Origin: Asaia bogorensis
GTDB lineage: Bacteria > Pseudomonadota > Alphaproteobacteria > Acetobacterales > Acetobacteraceae
Reading direction: 5' to 3'
DNA: 64,000 bases
Assembly (NCBI GenBank): GCA_945869965.1
Contig: CAMBRC010000012.1
Coordinates: 1 to 64,000, forward strand
Below are positions 24,608 through 35,086 of this stretch, piece by piece. The translations under genes were made by a program, and so were the position numbers. The notes beneath the pieces were generated by a model. It ran no database searches. It worked only from the letters and a program-made list of their open reading frames with translations, and had not been told where the DNA came from. Positions within the stretch are counted from its first letter, which is position 1. Each line of letters opens with the position of its first letter.

Positions 24608-25381
24608 TCAGTTCCGGTAGGACGGATCGACGGAATCCAGAACGTCCAGCAGACCGGGCCATGACAGCTCGCCGCGGTCGAGCGAGAAATCCTGTTCGCT
24701 GAGCAGCGAGCCGAACCATTTCGACGTCTTCTCGGTCACCGGATACAACGGCGTCCCACCGGCCAGTGCCGCGATCTGTGCCTGGCAGCCGCGTTCCAGC
24801 GTGTGCATCAGCCAGAACGCCTCGCCCACCGTGCGGCCGCAGGTCAGCAGGCCGTGGTTGCGCATGATTAGCGCCTTGTACTGCCCCATGTCGCGTGCCA
24901 GGGCGGCCCGGCCGCCGATCTCCTCGGCCATGGCGTCGATGTCGTGGTAGCCGATATTGCCGGTGAAAAAACACGCATGTTGGCTGGCCGGCAGCAGGCC
25001 GTGCGCCTGCATCGAGACGCCCATGCCGGCGGTGGTGTGGGTGTGCATGACGCACAGCGCATCCGGGCGGGCCATGTGGATGGCGGAGTGAATGATGAAG
25101 CCGGCGGGGTTCACGCGGTACGGGGACTCCACCACCTTGTTGCCTTCGCTGTCGATCTTGACCAGCGAGGAGGCGGTCACCCGCTCGAACAGCACGCCGT
25201 GCGGGTTGATCAGGAAGTGCTTGTTGTCGCTGCCGGGCACGCTCAGCGACGTATGAGTGCCGGTGAGGTCGGCCATGTTGTAGCGCGCCAGCAGGCGATA
25301 GCAGGCGGCGAGGTCAACGCGGGCCTGCCACTCCTCGGGCGAGACCTTGGCGCGGACGCTGGGGGCGACGTCGTTGGGCAT
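24608..25381 (-). CDS. Class II aldolase/adducin family protein
   Basis: Zinc-dependent class II aldolase-type enzyme, 257 aa, related to L-fuculose- and ribulose-phosphate aldolases. Zinc His residues are in AIHMARPDALCVMHTHT, with a third in MRNHGLLTCGRTVGEAFWLMHTLERGC-like sequence (about residues 175-200). Members of this group in proteobacteria often act in uncharacterised sugar-acid pathways. Start 25381 follows AGGAG. The longer open frame upstream runs into a palindromic repeat and is not coding. The MFS gene is 31 bases downstream, so transport plus aldol cleavage is a reasonable guess. Confidence 0.88.
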   Translation of the reverse strand: MPNDVAPSVRAKVSPEEWQARVDLAACYRLLARYNMADLTGTHTSLSVPGSDNKHFLINPHGVLFERVTASSLVKIDSEGNKVVESPYRVNPAGFIIHSAIHMARPDALCVMHTHTTAGMGVSMQAHGLLPASQHACFFTGNIGYHDIDAMAEEIGGRAALARDMGQYKALIMRNHGLLTCGRTVGEAFWLMHTLERGCQAQIAALAGGTPLYPVTEKTSKWFGSLLSEQDFSLDRGELSWPGLLDVLDSVDPSYRN

Positions 25382-25407
25382 GGGGTGGCTCCTGGGTGAA
25401 AGGGAGG

Positions 25408-25512
25408 AAGCAAGTTCTTTTTTGAAAAAAAGAACCAAAAAACTTTTATCCGTTAAGATCGGCGCAAATGAATGAAGTTTTTTTGCTTCTTTTTGTTCAC
25501 AAAAAGAAGACT
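25408..25512. repeat. Palindromic intergenic repeat, paired copy (locus 4 of 9)
   Basis: A forward unit of the GTTCTTTTTT type (arms 25414-25423 and 25425-25435, tail CAAAAAACTTTTATCCGTT) faces an inverted unit of the CTTCTTTTT type (arms 25486-25494 and 25501-25509 around GTTCAC). Complementary tails allow a large fold. It sits between two minus-strand genes; its right edge touches the stop codon of the flavin monooxygenase. Confidence 0.9.
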
Positions 25513-27287
25513 TATCCTTGATGCTTCACCTCCGGCAAAGCATAGACCGGCGTGGGAACTCTCTCCAGCCGCGCCTTCAATTGCAGGGCGAGGTAGCGCG
25601 AGTAGTGCCGCGCCTGGGCCAGGTTGCCGCCGTGGAACCACAGGCCGGGCTGTTGGGTGGGTTTCCACATGTTGCGCAGTTCGCCTTCCCAGGGGCCGGG
25701 GTCGTAGGTGGTGTTGGAGCCGACGCCCCAGCATTTGCCGACGCGGTCGGCGACGTCCTGGCTGATCAGTTGGGCGGCCCAGCCATTCATCGAGCCGTAG
25801 CCGGTGGCGAAGACCACGAGGTCGGCGGGCAGGGTTTCGCCGTTGGACAGGGTTACCGAGGTTTGGCCGAAGGAGGCGACCTCGACGCCGGCGCGCAGGC
25901 CGATGCGGCCGTCGGCGACCAGTTCGGAGCCGCCGACGTCGATGTAGTAGCCGGAGCCGCGGCGGATGTATTTCTGGCCGAGGCCCGAGCCGTCCTCCCC
26001 GAAGTCGAGCAGGAAGCCGGCCTTTCGCAGGCGGTCGTAGTAGGCGCGATCGGTTTCCTGCAGCTTGTCGGTGATGGGTTTCTGCATCTTGGGCTGCAGG
26101 GCGTATGGCACCGAGGCGACCATCAGGTCGGCCTGGTCGGTGGACAGGCCGCGCTGGGCGGCGGCTTCGGAATAGGGGCCGCGATTGCCGTTCGCGCGCA
26201 ACGATTCGGCACGGGCGACCGTGGAGGAGGAGCGCTGGATCATGGTGACGCTGGCGGCGTCGTGCTCCCAGAGATCGACGGCGATGTCGTGCGCCGAGTT
26301 ATTGGCGCCGACCACCACGGCACGCTTGCCGGACCAGCCGGGGCCGCCGGGGTGGTTGGAGGAGTGGTAGATGTTGCCTTTGAAGTTCGCCATGCCGGGG
26401 AGCTTGGGCATGTTCGGCACGCCCGACATGCCGGTGGCCAGGACGAGGTGCTTGGGGCGCAGGGTGTGCGGCTTGCCGTCACGCATGACCTGGACGGTCC
26501 ATTCGCCTTTCGCGTCATCGTAGCTGGAGCCGACGCATTCGGTGCTGCCCCAGAAGTTCAGCTCCATGATTTTGGTGTACATTTCCAGCCAGTCGCCGAT
26601 CTGGTCCTTGGGCGTGTAGACCGGCCAGTGGGCGGGGAAGGGCAGGTAGGGCAGGTGATCGTACCAGACCGCGTCATGCAGGCAGAGGGATTTGTAGCGG
26701 CTGCGCCAGGCGTCGCCGGGGCGGGGCAGCTTGTCGATGACGATGGTGGGGACTTCGAGGCGGCGCAGGCGGGCGGCGAGCGCGATGCCGCCTTGGCCGC
26801 CGCCGACGATGAGGACGTAAGGCTGGACGGTGTGGCCGAGTTCGGCGATTTCCTTGGCGCGGCGGTCACTCCAGGTGATGCGGCCTTTTCGCGCGCCCCA
26901 CTCGACGCCTTCGGGACGGGTGGCGCCTTGCTTCTCCTCGAAGCCGTTCAGCGACTGCAGGGTGGTCAACATTGTGCAGGCCCGGCCGTCCACCAGCTTG
27001 ACGTGGCCGCGGCCGCGGCCGGTGGCGGTTTCGAAATTGAACCACCCTTCCTGGCCGTCATCGGCATTGTCCGGCGTGAAGCCGCGGGGCTGGGCGTTGG
27101 CCAACGTGGCCGACAGCATCGCCGCGATCGCCGGTTGGCCTTCGGCGGTGTGGATGTTCCAGGTCAGGGCGGCGAGGTCGCGCCAGTAGCATTCGGGGCC
27201 GAAGAGCTTGGCGGCGCCGGCGGCGTCGGCCAAGGCCAGTGCCCGCTCCAGCGCCGCGAGGAATTCGGCCACAGGGTGCGTCGCCAT
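25512..27287 (-). CDS. Flavin-containing monooxygenase-like oxidoreductase
   Basis: A 591-aa flavoprotein. Residues 1-150 form a SnoaL/NTF2-like region (FLAALERALALADAAGAAKLF, ECYWRDLAALTW). The C-terminal two thirds are an FMO/Baeyer-Villiger-type domain: FAD motif IVGGGQGGIALAARLR, NADPH motif VVGANNSAHDIAVDLWEH and ATGYGSMNGW. The family oxygenates heteroatoms or ketones with NADPH. Start 27287 lies after a moderate GGGACGAG site. The stop at 25512-25514 abuts a palindromic repeat. It is divergent from the BT1-type transporter across 99 bases. Confidence 0.88.
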   Translation of the reverse strand: MATHPVAEFLAALERALALADAAGAAKLFGPECYWRDLAALTWNIHTAEGQPAIAAMLSATLANAQPRGFTPDNADDGQEGWFNFETATGRGRGHVKLVDGRACTMLTTLQSLNGFEEKQGATRPEGVEWGARKGRITWSDRRAKEIAELGHTVQPYVLIVGGGQGGIALAARLRRLEVPTIVIDKLPRPGDAWRSRYKSLCLHDAVWYDHLPYLPFPAHWPVYTPKDQIGDWLEMYTKIMELNFWGSTECVGSSYDDAKGEWTVQVMRDGKPHTLRPKHLVLATGMSGVPNMPKLPGMANFKGNIYHSSNHPGGPGWSGKRAVVVGANNSAHDIAVDLWEHDAASVTMIQRSSSTVARAESLRANGNRGPYSEAAAQRGLSTDQADLMVASVPYALQPKMQKPITDKLQETDRAYYDRLRKAGFLLDFGEDGSGLGQKYIRRGSGYYIDVGGSELVADGRIGLRAGVEVASFGQTSVTLSNGETLPADLVVFATGYGSMNGWAAQLISQDVADRVGKCWGVGSNTTYDPGPWEGELRNMWKPTQQPGLWFHGGNLAQARHYSRYLALQLKARLERVPTPVYALPEVKHQG

Positions 27288-27386
27288 TTCGTCTCGTCCC
27301 ATCTACCCCGTCCCATCTACATCGTGTTGTCGGGATCATAACGGCCGGCTTGCCACTATGCCTATCCCCGGACTACCGCTGTGTGC

Positions 27387-28868
27387 ATGGCCGACCACAC
27401 CGACGCCGCCGTTCCGCTCCATCACCGCCTGCGTGCCGCGTTCGACGTGGTGCGGACGATCCGCCGTGCCTGGGTGCCGTTGCTGATCGTGTATTTCGCC
27501 TATGGCGCGCTCGGGCTAATTGATATCAGCCGCGATTTCTGGGTGAAGGAGAGTTTGCGCCTGTCGCCGGCGGATCTGGCCAGCCTGGGGGTTTGGCTGG
27601 GGCTGCCGTGGACGATCAAGATGGTGTTCGGGCAGTTGGTTGACAGCCTGCCGTTCATGGGATCGCAGCGCCGGTCCTATCTGGTGCTTGGTGCGGTGCT
27701 GATGGCCGCGGGGCTGCTGACCTTGGCCGGGGCGGCGGGCGGCTGGCTGGTGTTCCTGGCGCCGGGCGGGCTCTACATGCTTGGCAACCTGCTGCTGGTG
27801 TTGGGGACCGTGCTGCAGGATGTGGTGGCGGACGCGATGACCACCGAGGTGGTGGCCCGCACCGAGGCCGATGGCTCGCCGCGCGACGAGGCGGTGGTCA
27901 AGGCCGAGCTTGGCATGGTGCAGCTGATGGGGCGCATGGCGCTGTCGCTGGGCGTGCTGTCGGTGGCCGGGCTGTCGGGCTGGATCGCCGGGTTCATGTC
28001 GCGCGAGGTGGTTTTTCTGATGGGGCTGGTCATCCCCGCGCTGACGCTTTTTGCCGCGATGGCGGTGACCGATGAGGTGCACGAGACGCATCCGCCGGAT
28101 TGGCGCATCCTCGGCGGCGGGCTGGGGTTTGGTGCGGTGGTGATCGCGCTGGCGCTCGGCGAGGTGCCGTATGCGCAGGAAATCGTCTTCGTGTTGTCGA
28201 TGGCGGTGATCATCCGCATGCTGGCGCTGGTCACCACCGGGCTGGCGCGTGAGACGCGGCGGGCGATCCTGGCGACCTCGATCATCATCTTTGCTTTTCG
28301 CGCCACGCCGGGGGCAGGGGACGGGGCGTTCTGGTTCACGCTGGATGAGTTGGGGTTCGACGAGGCGTTCCTTGGGCATCTGCGGCAGACCTCGGCGATC
28401 ATCGCGCTCGTCGGGCTGTGGCTGTTGCGGCATCAGTTGACGAAGCACTCGGTGGCGCGCGTGCTGTTCTGGCTGACGATCGCTGGCTTGGTGCTGTCGC
28501 TGCCGACGATCAGCTTGTTCTACGGGCTGCATCATTGGACTGAGGCGCAGTTCGGCTTTGGCGCGCGGACGATCGCGCTGGTTGATTCCGCCGCGGCCGG
28601 GCCGTTTGCCCAACTGGGTATCGTCCCGCTGTTGACGCTGGTCGCGTTCTACGCGCCACCGGGGCAGCATGCGACGTGGTTCGCGCTGATGGCATCGCTG
28701 ATGAATTTGGCCCTGGTGGCGGGGAGCTTGCAGACCAAGTATCTGAATATGGTGTTCACGGTGGGGCGCGGCGAGTATGGCCAGCTTGGCGCGCTGATGA
28801 TCACCGCGACGGTCATCGGGGTGGCGCTGCCGCTTCTCGCCTTGGCGATCTTTCGCCCGAAAGCCTGA
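27387..28868 (+). CDS. BT1/folate-biopterin-type MFS transporter
   Basis: A 493-aa polytopic membrane protein with about 12 helices. The segment WLGLPWTIKMVFGQLVDSLPFMGSQRRSYLVLGA (about residues 70-103) is the hallmark of the BT1 (folate-biopterin transporter) branch. Start 27387 (ATG) or 27381 (GTG). In bacteria the substrate of this branch is largely uncharacterised. The SelO gene begins 17 bases after its stop, suggesting an operon. Codon use switches here to G-ending codons compared with genes before 24 kb. Confidence 0.85.
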   Translation: MADHTDAAVPLHHRLRAAFDVVRTIRRAWVPLLIVYFAYGALGLIDISRDFWVKESLRLSPADLASLGVWLGLPWTIKMVFGQLVDSLPFMGSQRRSYLVLGAVLMAAGLLTLAGAAGGWLVFLAPGGLYMLGNLLLVLGTVLQDVVADAMTTEVVARTEADGSPRDEAVVKAELGMVQLMGRMALSLGVLSVAGLSGWIAGFMSREVVFLMGLVIPALTLFAAMAVTDEVHETHPPDWRILGGGLGFGAVVIALALGEVPYAQEIVFVLSMAVIIRMLALVTTGLARETRRAILATSIIIFAFRATPGAGDGAFWFTLDELGFDEAFLGHLRQTSAIIALVGLWLLRHQLTKHSVARVLFWLTIAGLVLSLPTISLFYGLHHWTEAQFGFGARTIALVDSAAAGPFAQLGIVPLLTLVAFYAPPGQHATWFALMASLMNLALVAGSLQTKYLNMVFTVGRGEYGQLGALMITATVIGVALPLLALAIFRPKA

Positions 28869-28885
28869 TTTTCCAGGAACCACGC

Positions 28886-30307
28886 ATGACTCACCGCCCG
28901 TCGATCGCCCATGCCGCCCTTGGCCCGGAATTCTTCGACGTGGTGGCGGCGGCGGAGTTCCCGGCGGCGACTTTGCGTCATCGCAACCAGGCCTGGGCAG
29001 CTCGTGTCGGACTGGACGGCCTCAGCGAGGGCGAATGGATCGCGCATCTCGGCCGGTTTGTGCCGCTGCCTGGTTCGTTCGAGCAGCCGCTGGCGCTGCG
29101 CTATCACGGGCATCAGTTCCGGTCGTACAACCCTGATCTTGGTGATGGGCGCGGGTTTCTGTTCGCGCAGTTGCATGACCTGCGGGACGGGCGGCTGTTG
29201 GACCTTGCCACCAAGGGCAGCGGCCAGACGCGGTGGTCGCGCGGGGCGGATGGGCGGTTGACGCTGAAGGGCGGCGTGCGCGAGGTGCTGGCGACGGCCA
29301 TGCTGGAGGCGCAGGGGGTCAATACGTCCAAGAGCTTTTCGCTGATCGAGACTGGGGAGGAACTGCAACGCCACGATGAGCCGTCGCCGACGCGCGGGGC
29401 GGTGCTGGTGCGGCTGTCGCATTCGCATATCCGCATTGGGACGTTTCAGCGCCGGGCGTATCTCAAGGACGCCGAGGGGTTGCAGCGCCTGGTGGATCAT
29501 TCGATCCGGCACTACATGCCGGCGCTTTGGCATGAGGATGCCGCCGAGCGCACGCGGGGTTTCTATGCCGAGGTCGCGGCGAATGTCGCGCGGATGGGGG
29601 CGCAGTGGATGGCCGCCGGGTTCGTGCATGGGGTGCTGAACACCGACAACATCAACATCACCGGCGAGAGCTTCGACTACGGGCCGTGGCGCTGGCTGCC
29701 GACGCTGCAACCGGATTTTACCGCGGCGTATTTCGACTATCACGGGCTTTATGCCTATGGCCGGCAGCCGGAAACGCTGTTGTGGAACCTGGCGCAGTTG
29801 GGGTCGTGTCTGCTGGCGTTGATCGAGAAAGAGAAGCTGTTGCCGGTGCTGGATGCCTATGAGGGGGCGTTCCACGCGGCCTATGCGACGGCCGTGCTGC
29901 GCCGGCTTGGGCTGGCTTCGCGCAATCTTGCGGCCGACGCCGCCCTGGCCCGCGCTTTCGCCAGCTTCCTTGAGGCCAGCCAAGTGCCGTTCGAGCAGGG
30001 GTTCTTTGATTGGCATGGCGGGCTGGCGGGCGAGGCGCGCGCGGGTCGGAGTCCGGCGGCGGTGCACTATGCCCACGCGGCTTTCGTCCCGGTGCGCGAA
30101 GCCCTTGCCGGCTATGAGCCCGCGGCGGAGGCCAAGCTCGGCCATCCATATTTCAGCCGGCCGACGCCCTGCACGATGCTGATCGACGAGGTTGAGGCGA
30201 TCTGGGCGCCGATTGCCGAACATGACGACTGGTCGCGGTTTGAGGCCAAGCTGGCGGAGATCGGCGAGATGGCGGCGGCGTATGGCACGACACCCTTGCC
30301 GCCGTAA
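28886..30307 (+). CDS. selO: SelO protein AMPylase
   Basis: Pseudokinase-fold protein adenylyltransferase of the SelO/YdiU family, 473 aa, known to transfer AMP from ATP to Ser/Thr/Tyr of target proteins and to be tied to redox stress. Diagnostic segments are ALRYHGHQFRSYNPDLGDGRGFLF, DLATKGSGQTRWSRGADGRL and HGVLNTDNINITGESFDYGPW, the last carrying the Asn and Asp metal ligands. Length is normal. The C-terminus ends TTPLPP, so neither a selenocysteine nor the C-terminal Cys of some SelO proteins is present. ATG 28886 follows CAGGAACC. Confidence 0.93.
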   Translation: MTHRPSIAHAALGPEFFDVVAAAEFPAATLRHRNQAWAARVGLDGLSEGEWIAHLGRFVPLPGSFEQPLALRYHGHQFRSYNPDLGDGRGFLFAQLHDLRDGRLLDLATKGSGQTRWSRGADGRLTLKGGVREVLATAMLEAQGVNTSKSFSLIETGEELQRHDEPSPTRGAVLVRLSHSHIRIGTFQRRAYLKDAEGLQRLVDHSIRHYMPALWHEDAAERTRGFYAEVAANVARMGAQWMAAGFVHGVLNTDNINITGESFDYGPWRWLPTLQPDFTAAYFDYHGLYAYGRQPETLLWNLAQLGSCLLALIEKEKLLPVLDAYEGAFHAAYATAVLRRLGLASRNLAADAALARAFASFLEASQVPFEQGFFDWHGGLAGEARAGRSPAAVHYAHAAFVPVREALAGYEPAAEAKLGHPYFSRPTPCTMLIDEVEAIWAPIAEHDDWSRFEAKLAEIGEMAAAYGTTPLPP

Positions 30308-30313
30308 CGCCGC

Positions 30314-31411
30314 TTACCCCACGCGAAACGCCTTCACGGCGGCCTCGTCGAACTTCAGACCCAACCCTGGCCGGTCCCAGAGCTGCATCTCGCCGGCGAC
30401 CACCGGCGGCGTGTCTTCGAACAGCGCGAGTGTCCAGGGCATGTATTCGACGGTCAGGCCATTGGGTGCGGCGGCCACGAGGTGGCAGTGCAGCTCCGGC
30501 GCCAGGTGGCTGACCACCGGCAGGTTGAACGCCTCGGCCAGGGCGGCGACTTTCATCCAGGCGGTGATGCCGCCGACGCGGACCAGGTCGACCATCGGGA
30601 TGTCGACGCTGCGGGCTTCGATCATGTGGCGGAAGGGGACGATGCCCCAGACGTATTCGCCGCCGGCGATCGGGGTGGAGAGTGCGGCGTTGACGCGGGC
30701 CATGCCCTGGTAGTCGTCATGGGCGACGACGTCCTCCAGCCAGAACAGGCCGAACTCTTCGCAGCGTTTGGCGATATCGATCGCCTGCTCTGGGCGCCAG
30801 CGCTGGTTGATGTCGCACATCAGCTTGATGTCCGGGCCGATGGCTTCGCGCACCACTTTCATGCGGCGCACCTCGTCGGACGGGGCAGGGTTTCCGGGCA
30901 GGGCCATCTGGGTCTTCATTTCGCGGAAGCCCTTGGCGACCAGGCGGTGGGCGGCGGTCTGTGCCTGGTCGTCGGTCAGGCCGCGGCGCAGCGAGCCGCT
31001 GGCGTAGCAGGGCACCCGGTTGCGAAAACCGCCGAGTAGTTTCCATAGTGGCAGGCCGAGCACCTTGCCCTTGATGTCCCACAACGCGATGTCGATCGCC
31101 GAGGCGGCGAGTGTAAAAATGCCGCCGGGGCCGCAATGGGCACCAACGGCGTTCATCAGCTTGCGGCCGATGCGTTCGATGTTCAGCGGGTCCTCGCCGA
31201 TGCACAGCGCGCCCAATTCATCCACCGCCGTGCGCAGCGAGCCGGTCATCGCGTCGCCATAGAGGGTGAAGGCGATGCCCTCGATCCCCTGGTCGGTCTG
31301 CAACCGGAGCGTGACGAAGGGGCGTTTGCGGTTGCCGTCCTCTGGCATGTCGGCCAGCGGGTCGCCTTCGGGTACCGCCAGGATATCGGTCCGCAAGCCG
31401 GTGATCTTCAT
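30314..31411 (-). CDS. Enolase-superfamily dehydratase (mandelate racemase/MLE type)
   Basis: Acid-sugar dehydratase-like member of the enolase superfamily, 365 aa. N-terminal capping domain (about 1-125) and a TIM barrel with metal ligands in CDINQRW, WLEDVV and GGEYVWG. The Lys in FREMKTQMA and the His in VVSHLAPELH are candidate bases. The substrate is probably a sugar acid; the subgroup cannot be set by eye. The start 31411 is preceded by GGAGGAAG and overlaps the stop of the SRAP gene (ATGA), so the two are translationally coupled. Confidence 0.9.
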   Translation of the reverse strand: MKITGLRTDILAVPEGDPLADMPEDGNRKRPFVTLRLQTDQGIEGIAFTLYGDAMTGSLRTAVDELGALCIGEDPLNIERIGRKLMNAVGAHCGPGGIFTLAASAIDIALWDIKGKVLGLPLWKLLGGFRNRVPCYASGSLRRGLTDDQAQTAAHRLVAKGFREMKTQMALPGNPAPSDEVRRMKVVREAIGPDIKLMCDINQRWRPEQAIDIAKRCEEFGLFWLEDVVAHDDYQGMARVNAALSTPIAGGEYVWGIVPFRHMIEARSVDIPMVDLVRVGGITAWMKVAALAEAFNLPVVSHLAPELHCHLVAAAPNGLTVEYMPWTLALFEDTPPVVAGEMQLWDRPGLGLKFDEAAVKAFRVG

Positions 31412-32070
31412 GCCACTTCCTCCAGCAAATCCGCCCCGTCGTTGCGGACGTTTCCGACTTTGGCCGAAACCCGCCAGGTGCGGAAGCCCGCTGCGGACGG
31501 GCGCATCAGGTCGCGATACCGTCCATCCGTCTCGCCCAGCCACACCGGCCAGTCGGCTTGCTCCAGCACCACCGGCATCCGTTCATGCAGATGTTCCAGC
31601 GCTTTGCATGCCGTGGTTGTCAGGATGGTGAAGCTTCGCAGCACCGTCCCGTCCGAACCGCGCCAACCTTCCCATAGCCCGGCCAGGGCCAGCGGCATGC
31701 CGTCTTCGCGCGCGATCGCCGTGGGGATCTTGCCGCCCTCGGTCACCTGCCACTCATAGAACGCATCGGCCGGCACGATGCAGCGCCGCCGCGCCAGGGC
31801 GTCGCGGAACAACGGCAGGGCCGCCGCCGTCTCGCTGCGGGCGTTGATCGGCTTGCGCTCGGCCTTCACATCCTTCGACCAGTGCGGCACCAGGCCCCAG
31901 GCCAGCAGGTCGAGATGGCGCGTGCCGTCGCCGGGATGCAGCCGCACCACCGGCGCCAGCCGCGTCGGCGCCATGTTCCAGGTCGGGGCGAAATTCGGCG
32001 GCGGGTTCACGGTGGCGAACAGCCGCCGGACCTCGTCCACCGATCGGTGAGCCACATAGCGCCCGCACAT
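31408..32070 (-). CDS. SRAP-domain protein (YedK/HMCES family)
   Basis: SOS-response-associated peptidase-like protein, 220 aa. HMCES/YedK proteins form a thiazolidine crosslink with abasic sites in single-stranded DNA through Cys2. Here MCGRY gives Cys2; the conserved Asn (INARSET), Glu (FYEWQV) and His (LHERMPVV) are all visible. ATG 32070 is required so that Cys2 becomes N-terminal after Met removal; longer frames upstream are not plausible. No alphaproteobacterial SOS box (GTTC-N7-GTTC) was seen in the 133-base gap upstream. Confidence 0.93.
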   Translation of the reverse strand: MCGRYVAHRSVDEVRRLFATVNPPPNFAPTWNMAPTRLAPVVRLHPGDGTRHLDLLAWGLVPHWSKDVKAERKPINARSETAAALPLFRDALARRRCIVPADAFYEWQVTEGGKIPTAIAREDGMPLALAGLWEGWRGSDGTVLRSFTILTTTACKALEHLHERMPVVLEQADWPVWLGETDGRYRDLMRPSAAGFRTWRVSAKVGNVRNDGADLLEEVA

Positions 32071-32144
32071 GGCGCGATCCTCGGGCGTTAAGGCGTGACT
32101 GACAAGCCGGGCGGGCTGGTCTCTCGCTCCTTGCTGCGCTATCG

Positions 32145-32174
32145 CAGGCGGTGCTGGCGCAGGCTGTGCTGGCG
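32145..32174 (+). repeat. Two-copy 15-base direct repeat
   Basis: CAGGCGGTGCTGGCG followed at once by CAGGCTGTGCTGGCG, one mismatch, in the divergent gap between the SRAP and OYE genes. It could be a tandem regulator site or simple slippage. Confidence 0.6.
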
Positions 32175-32203
32175 AAGACCCATCGACAAGTATCGGACCT
32201 GCC

Positions 32204-33357
<1,154 letters not shown>

Positions 33358-33361
<4 letters not shown>

Positions 33362-33927
33362 CCGACTTGGCAAAATCCGGCCCGATCCGCTTTTCCGACC
33401 TGACCAAGTCGCCCTGGCCGAACGGTGCCGGCCGCAAGGCCGATGTCGCCGCCGGGCCGATGGGCGATGACGGCAAGCCCGACTGGCTGCTGGCCTATGC
33501 CTGGCTGGATGCCGACGCGCCGTTTTCCGACTACACCGGCCATGACCGCACCATCACCCTGGTCAGCGGCGTCGGCTTCATCCTGGACTTTGCCGAGGGT
33601 GCGGCAAAAGTCATCGATGCCCCGTTCCGCCCGGCCGGTTTCGACGGCGGTATTCCGGCCCAGTGCCGCTTGCCGGCCGGCACCTGCCTGGTGCTGAACG
33701 CGATGTCGCGGCGCGGGCGCTGGCGCCATCGGGTGACCACAGCCAGCAGCCGCGCGCCGCTGCCCGCCGTGGCCGGGGTGCGGTTCATCGTGGTGCTGCG
33801 CGGACGCTGTTCGCTGGGCGGGACGCTGATGAACCCGCGCGACGCAGTGCTGGTCACCGGCGCGATCGAGCTTGCCGCGGCGTCCGATTGCCTGTTGGCG
33901 GTGGCGCAGTTCGAGCCCGCTGCGTGA
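33358..33927 (+). CDS. HutD family protein
   Basis: Small cupin-like protein of the HutD family, 189 aa. The opening FSDLTKSPWPNGAGRKADVA matches the HutD start (T-x-x-PWxNGgGxT), and TGHDRTITLVSGVGFILDF is the usual second block. HutD is associated with histidine utilisation and may buffer urocanate or formiminoglutamate flux. No hut enzyme or regulator is present here; the gene overlaps the OYE and is followed at once by BenE. Confidence 0.88.
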
Positions 33928-33928
33928 C

Positions 33929-35086
33929 ATGATGCGATCGCTGCTGCCGCCGCTGGCCGCCGGGCTGTTGGCTTCCTTTGTCGGCTTCTCAAGCTCATTC
34001 GCTGTGGTGCTGCAGGGGTTCTATGCCGTGGGGGCAACACCGGCCCAGGCGGCATCGGGGTTGATGGTGCTGGCCATCGCCATGGGGCTCGGCGGCATCT
34101 GGCTCAGCCTGCGCACGCGCATGCCGGTGAGCGTGGCCTGGTCCACGCCAGGGGCGGCCTTGCTGTCCAGCACCGGCATGGTCGAGGGCGGGTTTCCCGC
34201 GGCGGTGGGGGCGTTCCTGGCCACCGGGGTGTTGATTGTGGCCGCCGGGATGTTCCGGCCTCTGGGGCGCGCGGTGGCCGCGATCCCGGCGCCCTTGGCC
34301 AGTGCGATGCTGGCTGGCGTGTTGCTCGATCTGTGCCTGGCGCCGGTGCGGGCGGTGGCGGTGGCCCCGGCGATGGGGTTGGCGATCGTGGTGACATGGG
34401 CCGTGGTGGCGCGGTTCAACCGGGTGATGGCGGTGCCGGCGGCGGTTGTGGTGACGGCGGTGCTGGTGCTGCTGACGACCACCTTGCCGGACGGGAGTGC
34501 GGCGGCGATGTGGCCCGCGCCGGTGCTGGTCATGCCGGCATTCGTGCCGACGACATTGATCGGGCTGGTGGTGCCATTGTTCCTGGTCACCATGGCCTCG
34601 CAGAATATCCCCGGTATGGCGGTACTGAATGCCTATGGCTACCGCCCGGATCCCGGACCGCTGTTCACCCGCACCGGGATCCTGACCGTGCTGGGTGCGC
34701 CCTTTGGTGGCCAGGCGCTGAACCTGGCGGCCATCACGGCGGCGATCTGTGCCGGCCCGGAGGCGCACCCGGACCCGGCCAAGCGCTGGATCGCGGCGCT
34801 GGTGGCTGGCATAGGCTATATCGTCTTTGGCCTGTTGGCGGGGGTTGCCACGGTGCTGATCGGCGCAGCACCGCCGGTGTTGATCGCGGCGGTGGCCGGC
34901 CTCGCTTTGCTCGGTGCTTTTGGCAATGCCCTGTTGGGCGCTGTGTCGGACCCCGCCCAGCGCGAGGCGGCGGTGGTGACGTTTCTTGTCTCGGCATCGG
35001 GCCTGGCGATCTGGGGGATCGGCGGTGCCTTTTGGGGGCTGCTGGCCGGCGGGGCGATGCTGTTGCTTGGGCGCGTCCGGGCCTAA
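33929..35086 (+). CDS. BenE-family inner-membrane transporter
   Basis: A 385-aa membrane protein with 11-12 predicted helices, of the benzoate:H+ symporter (BenE) family. Evidence is the N-terminal GFSSSFAVVLQGFYAVGATPAQAASGL, the motif PVSVAWSTPGAALL, and the central ASQNIPGMAVLNAYGY. The known member imports benzoate, but many homologues act on other small acids. Translation starts at the ATGATG pair 33929, 2 bases after HutD. Its last 4 bases overlap the convergent ABC operon. Confidence 0.9.
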   Translation: MMRSLLPPLAAGLLASFVGFSSSFAVVLQGFYAVGATPAQAASGLMVLAIAMGLGGIWLSLRTRMPVSVAWSTPGAALLSSTGMVEGGFPAAVGAFLATGVLIVAAGMFRPLGRAVAAIPAPLASAMLAGVLLDLCLAPVRAVAVAPAMGLAIVVTWAVVARFNRVMAVPAAVVVTAVLVLLTTTLPDGSAAAMWPAPVLVMPAFVPTTLIGLVVPLFLVTMASQNIPGMAVLNAYGYRPDPGPLFTRTGILTVLGAPFGGQALNLAAITAAICAGPEAHPDPAKRWIAALVAGIGYIVFGLLAGVATVLIGAAPPVLIAAVAGLALLGAFGNALLGAVSDPAQREAAVVTFLVSASGLAIWGIGGAFWGLLAGGAMLLLGRVRA

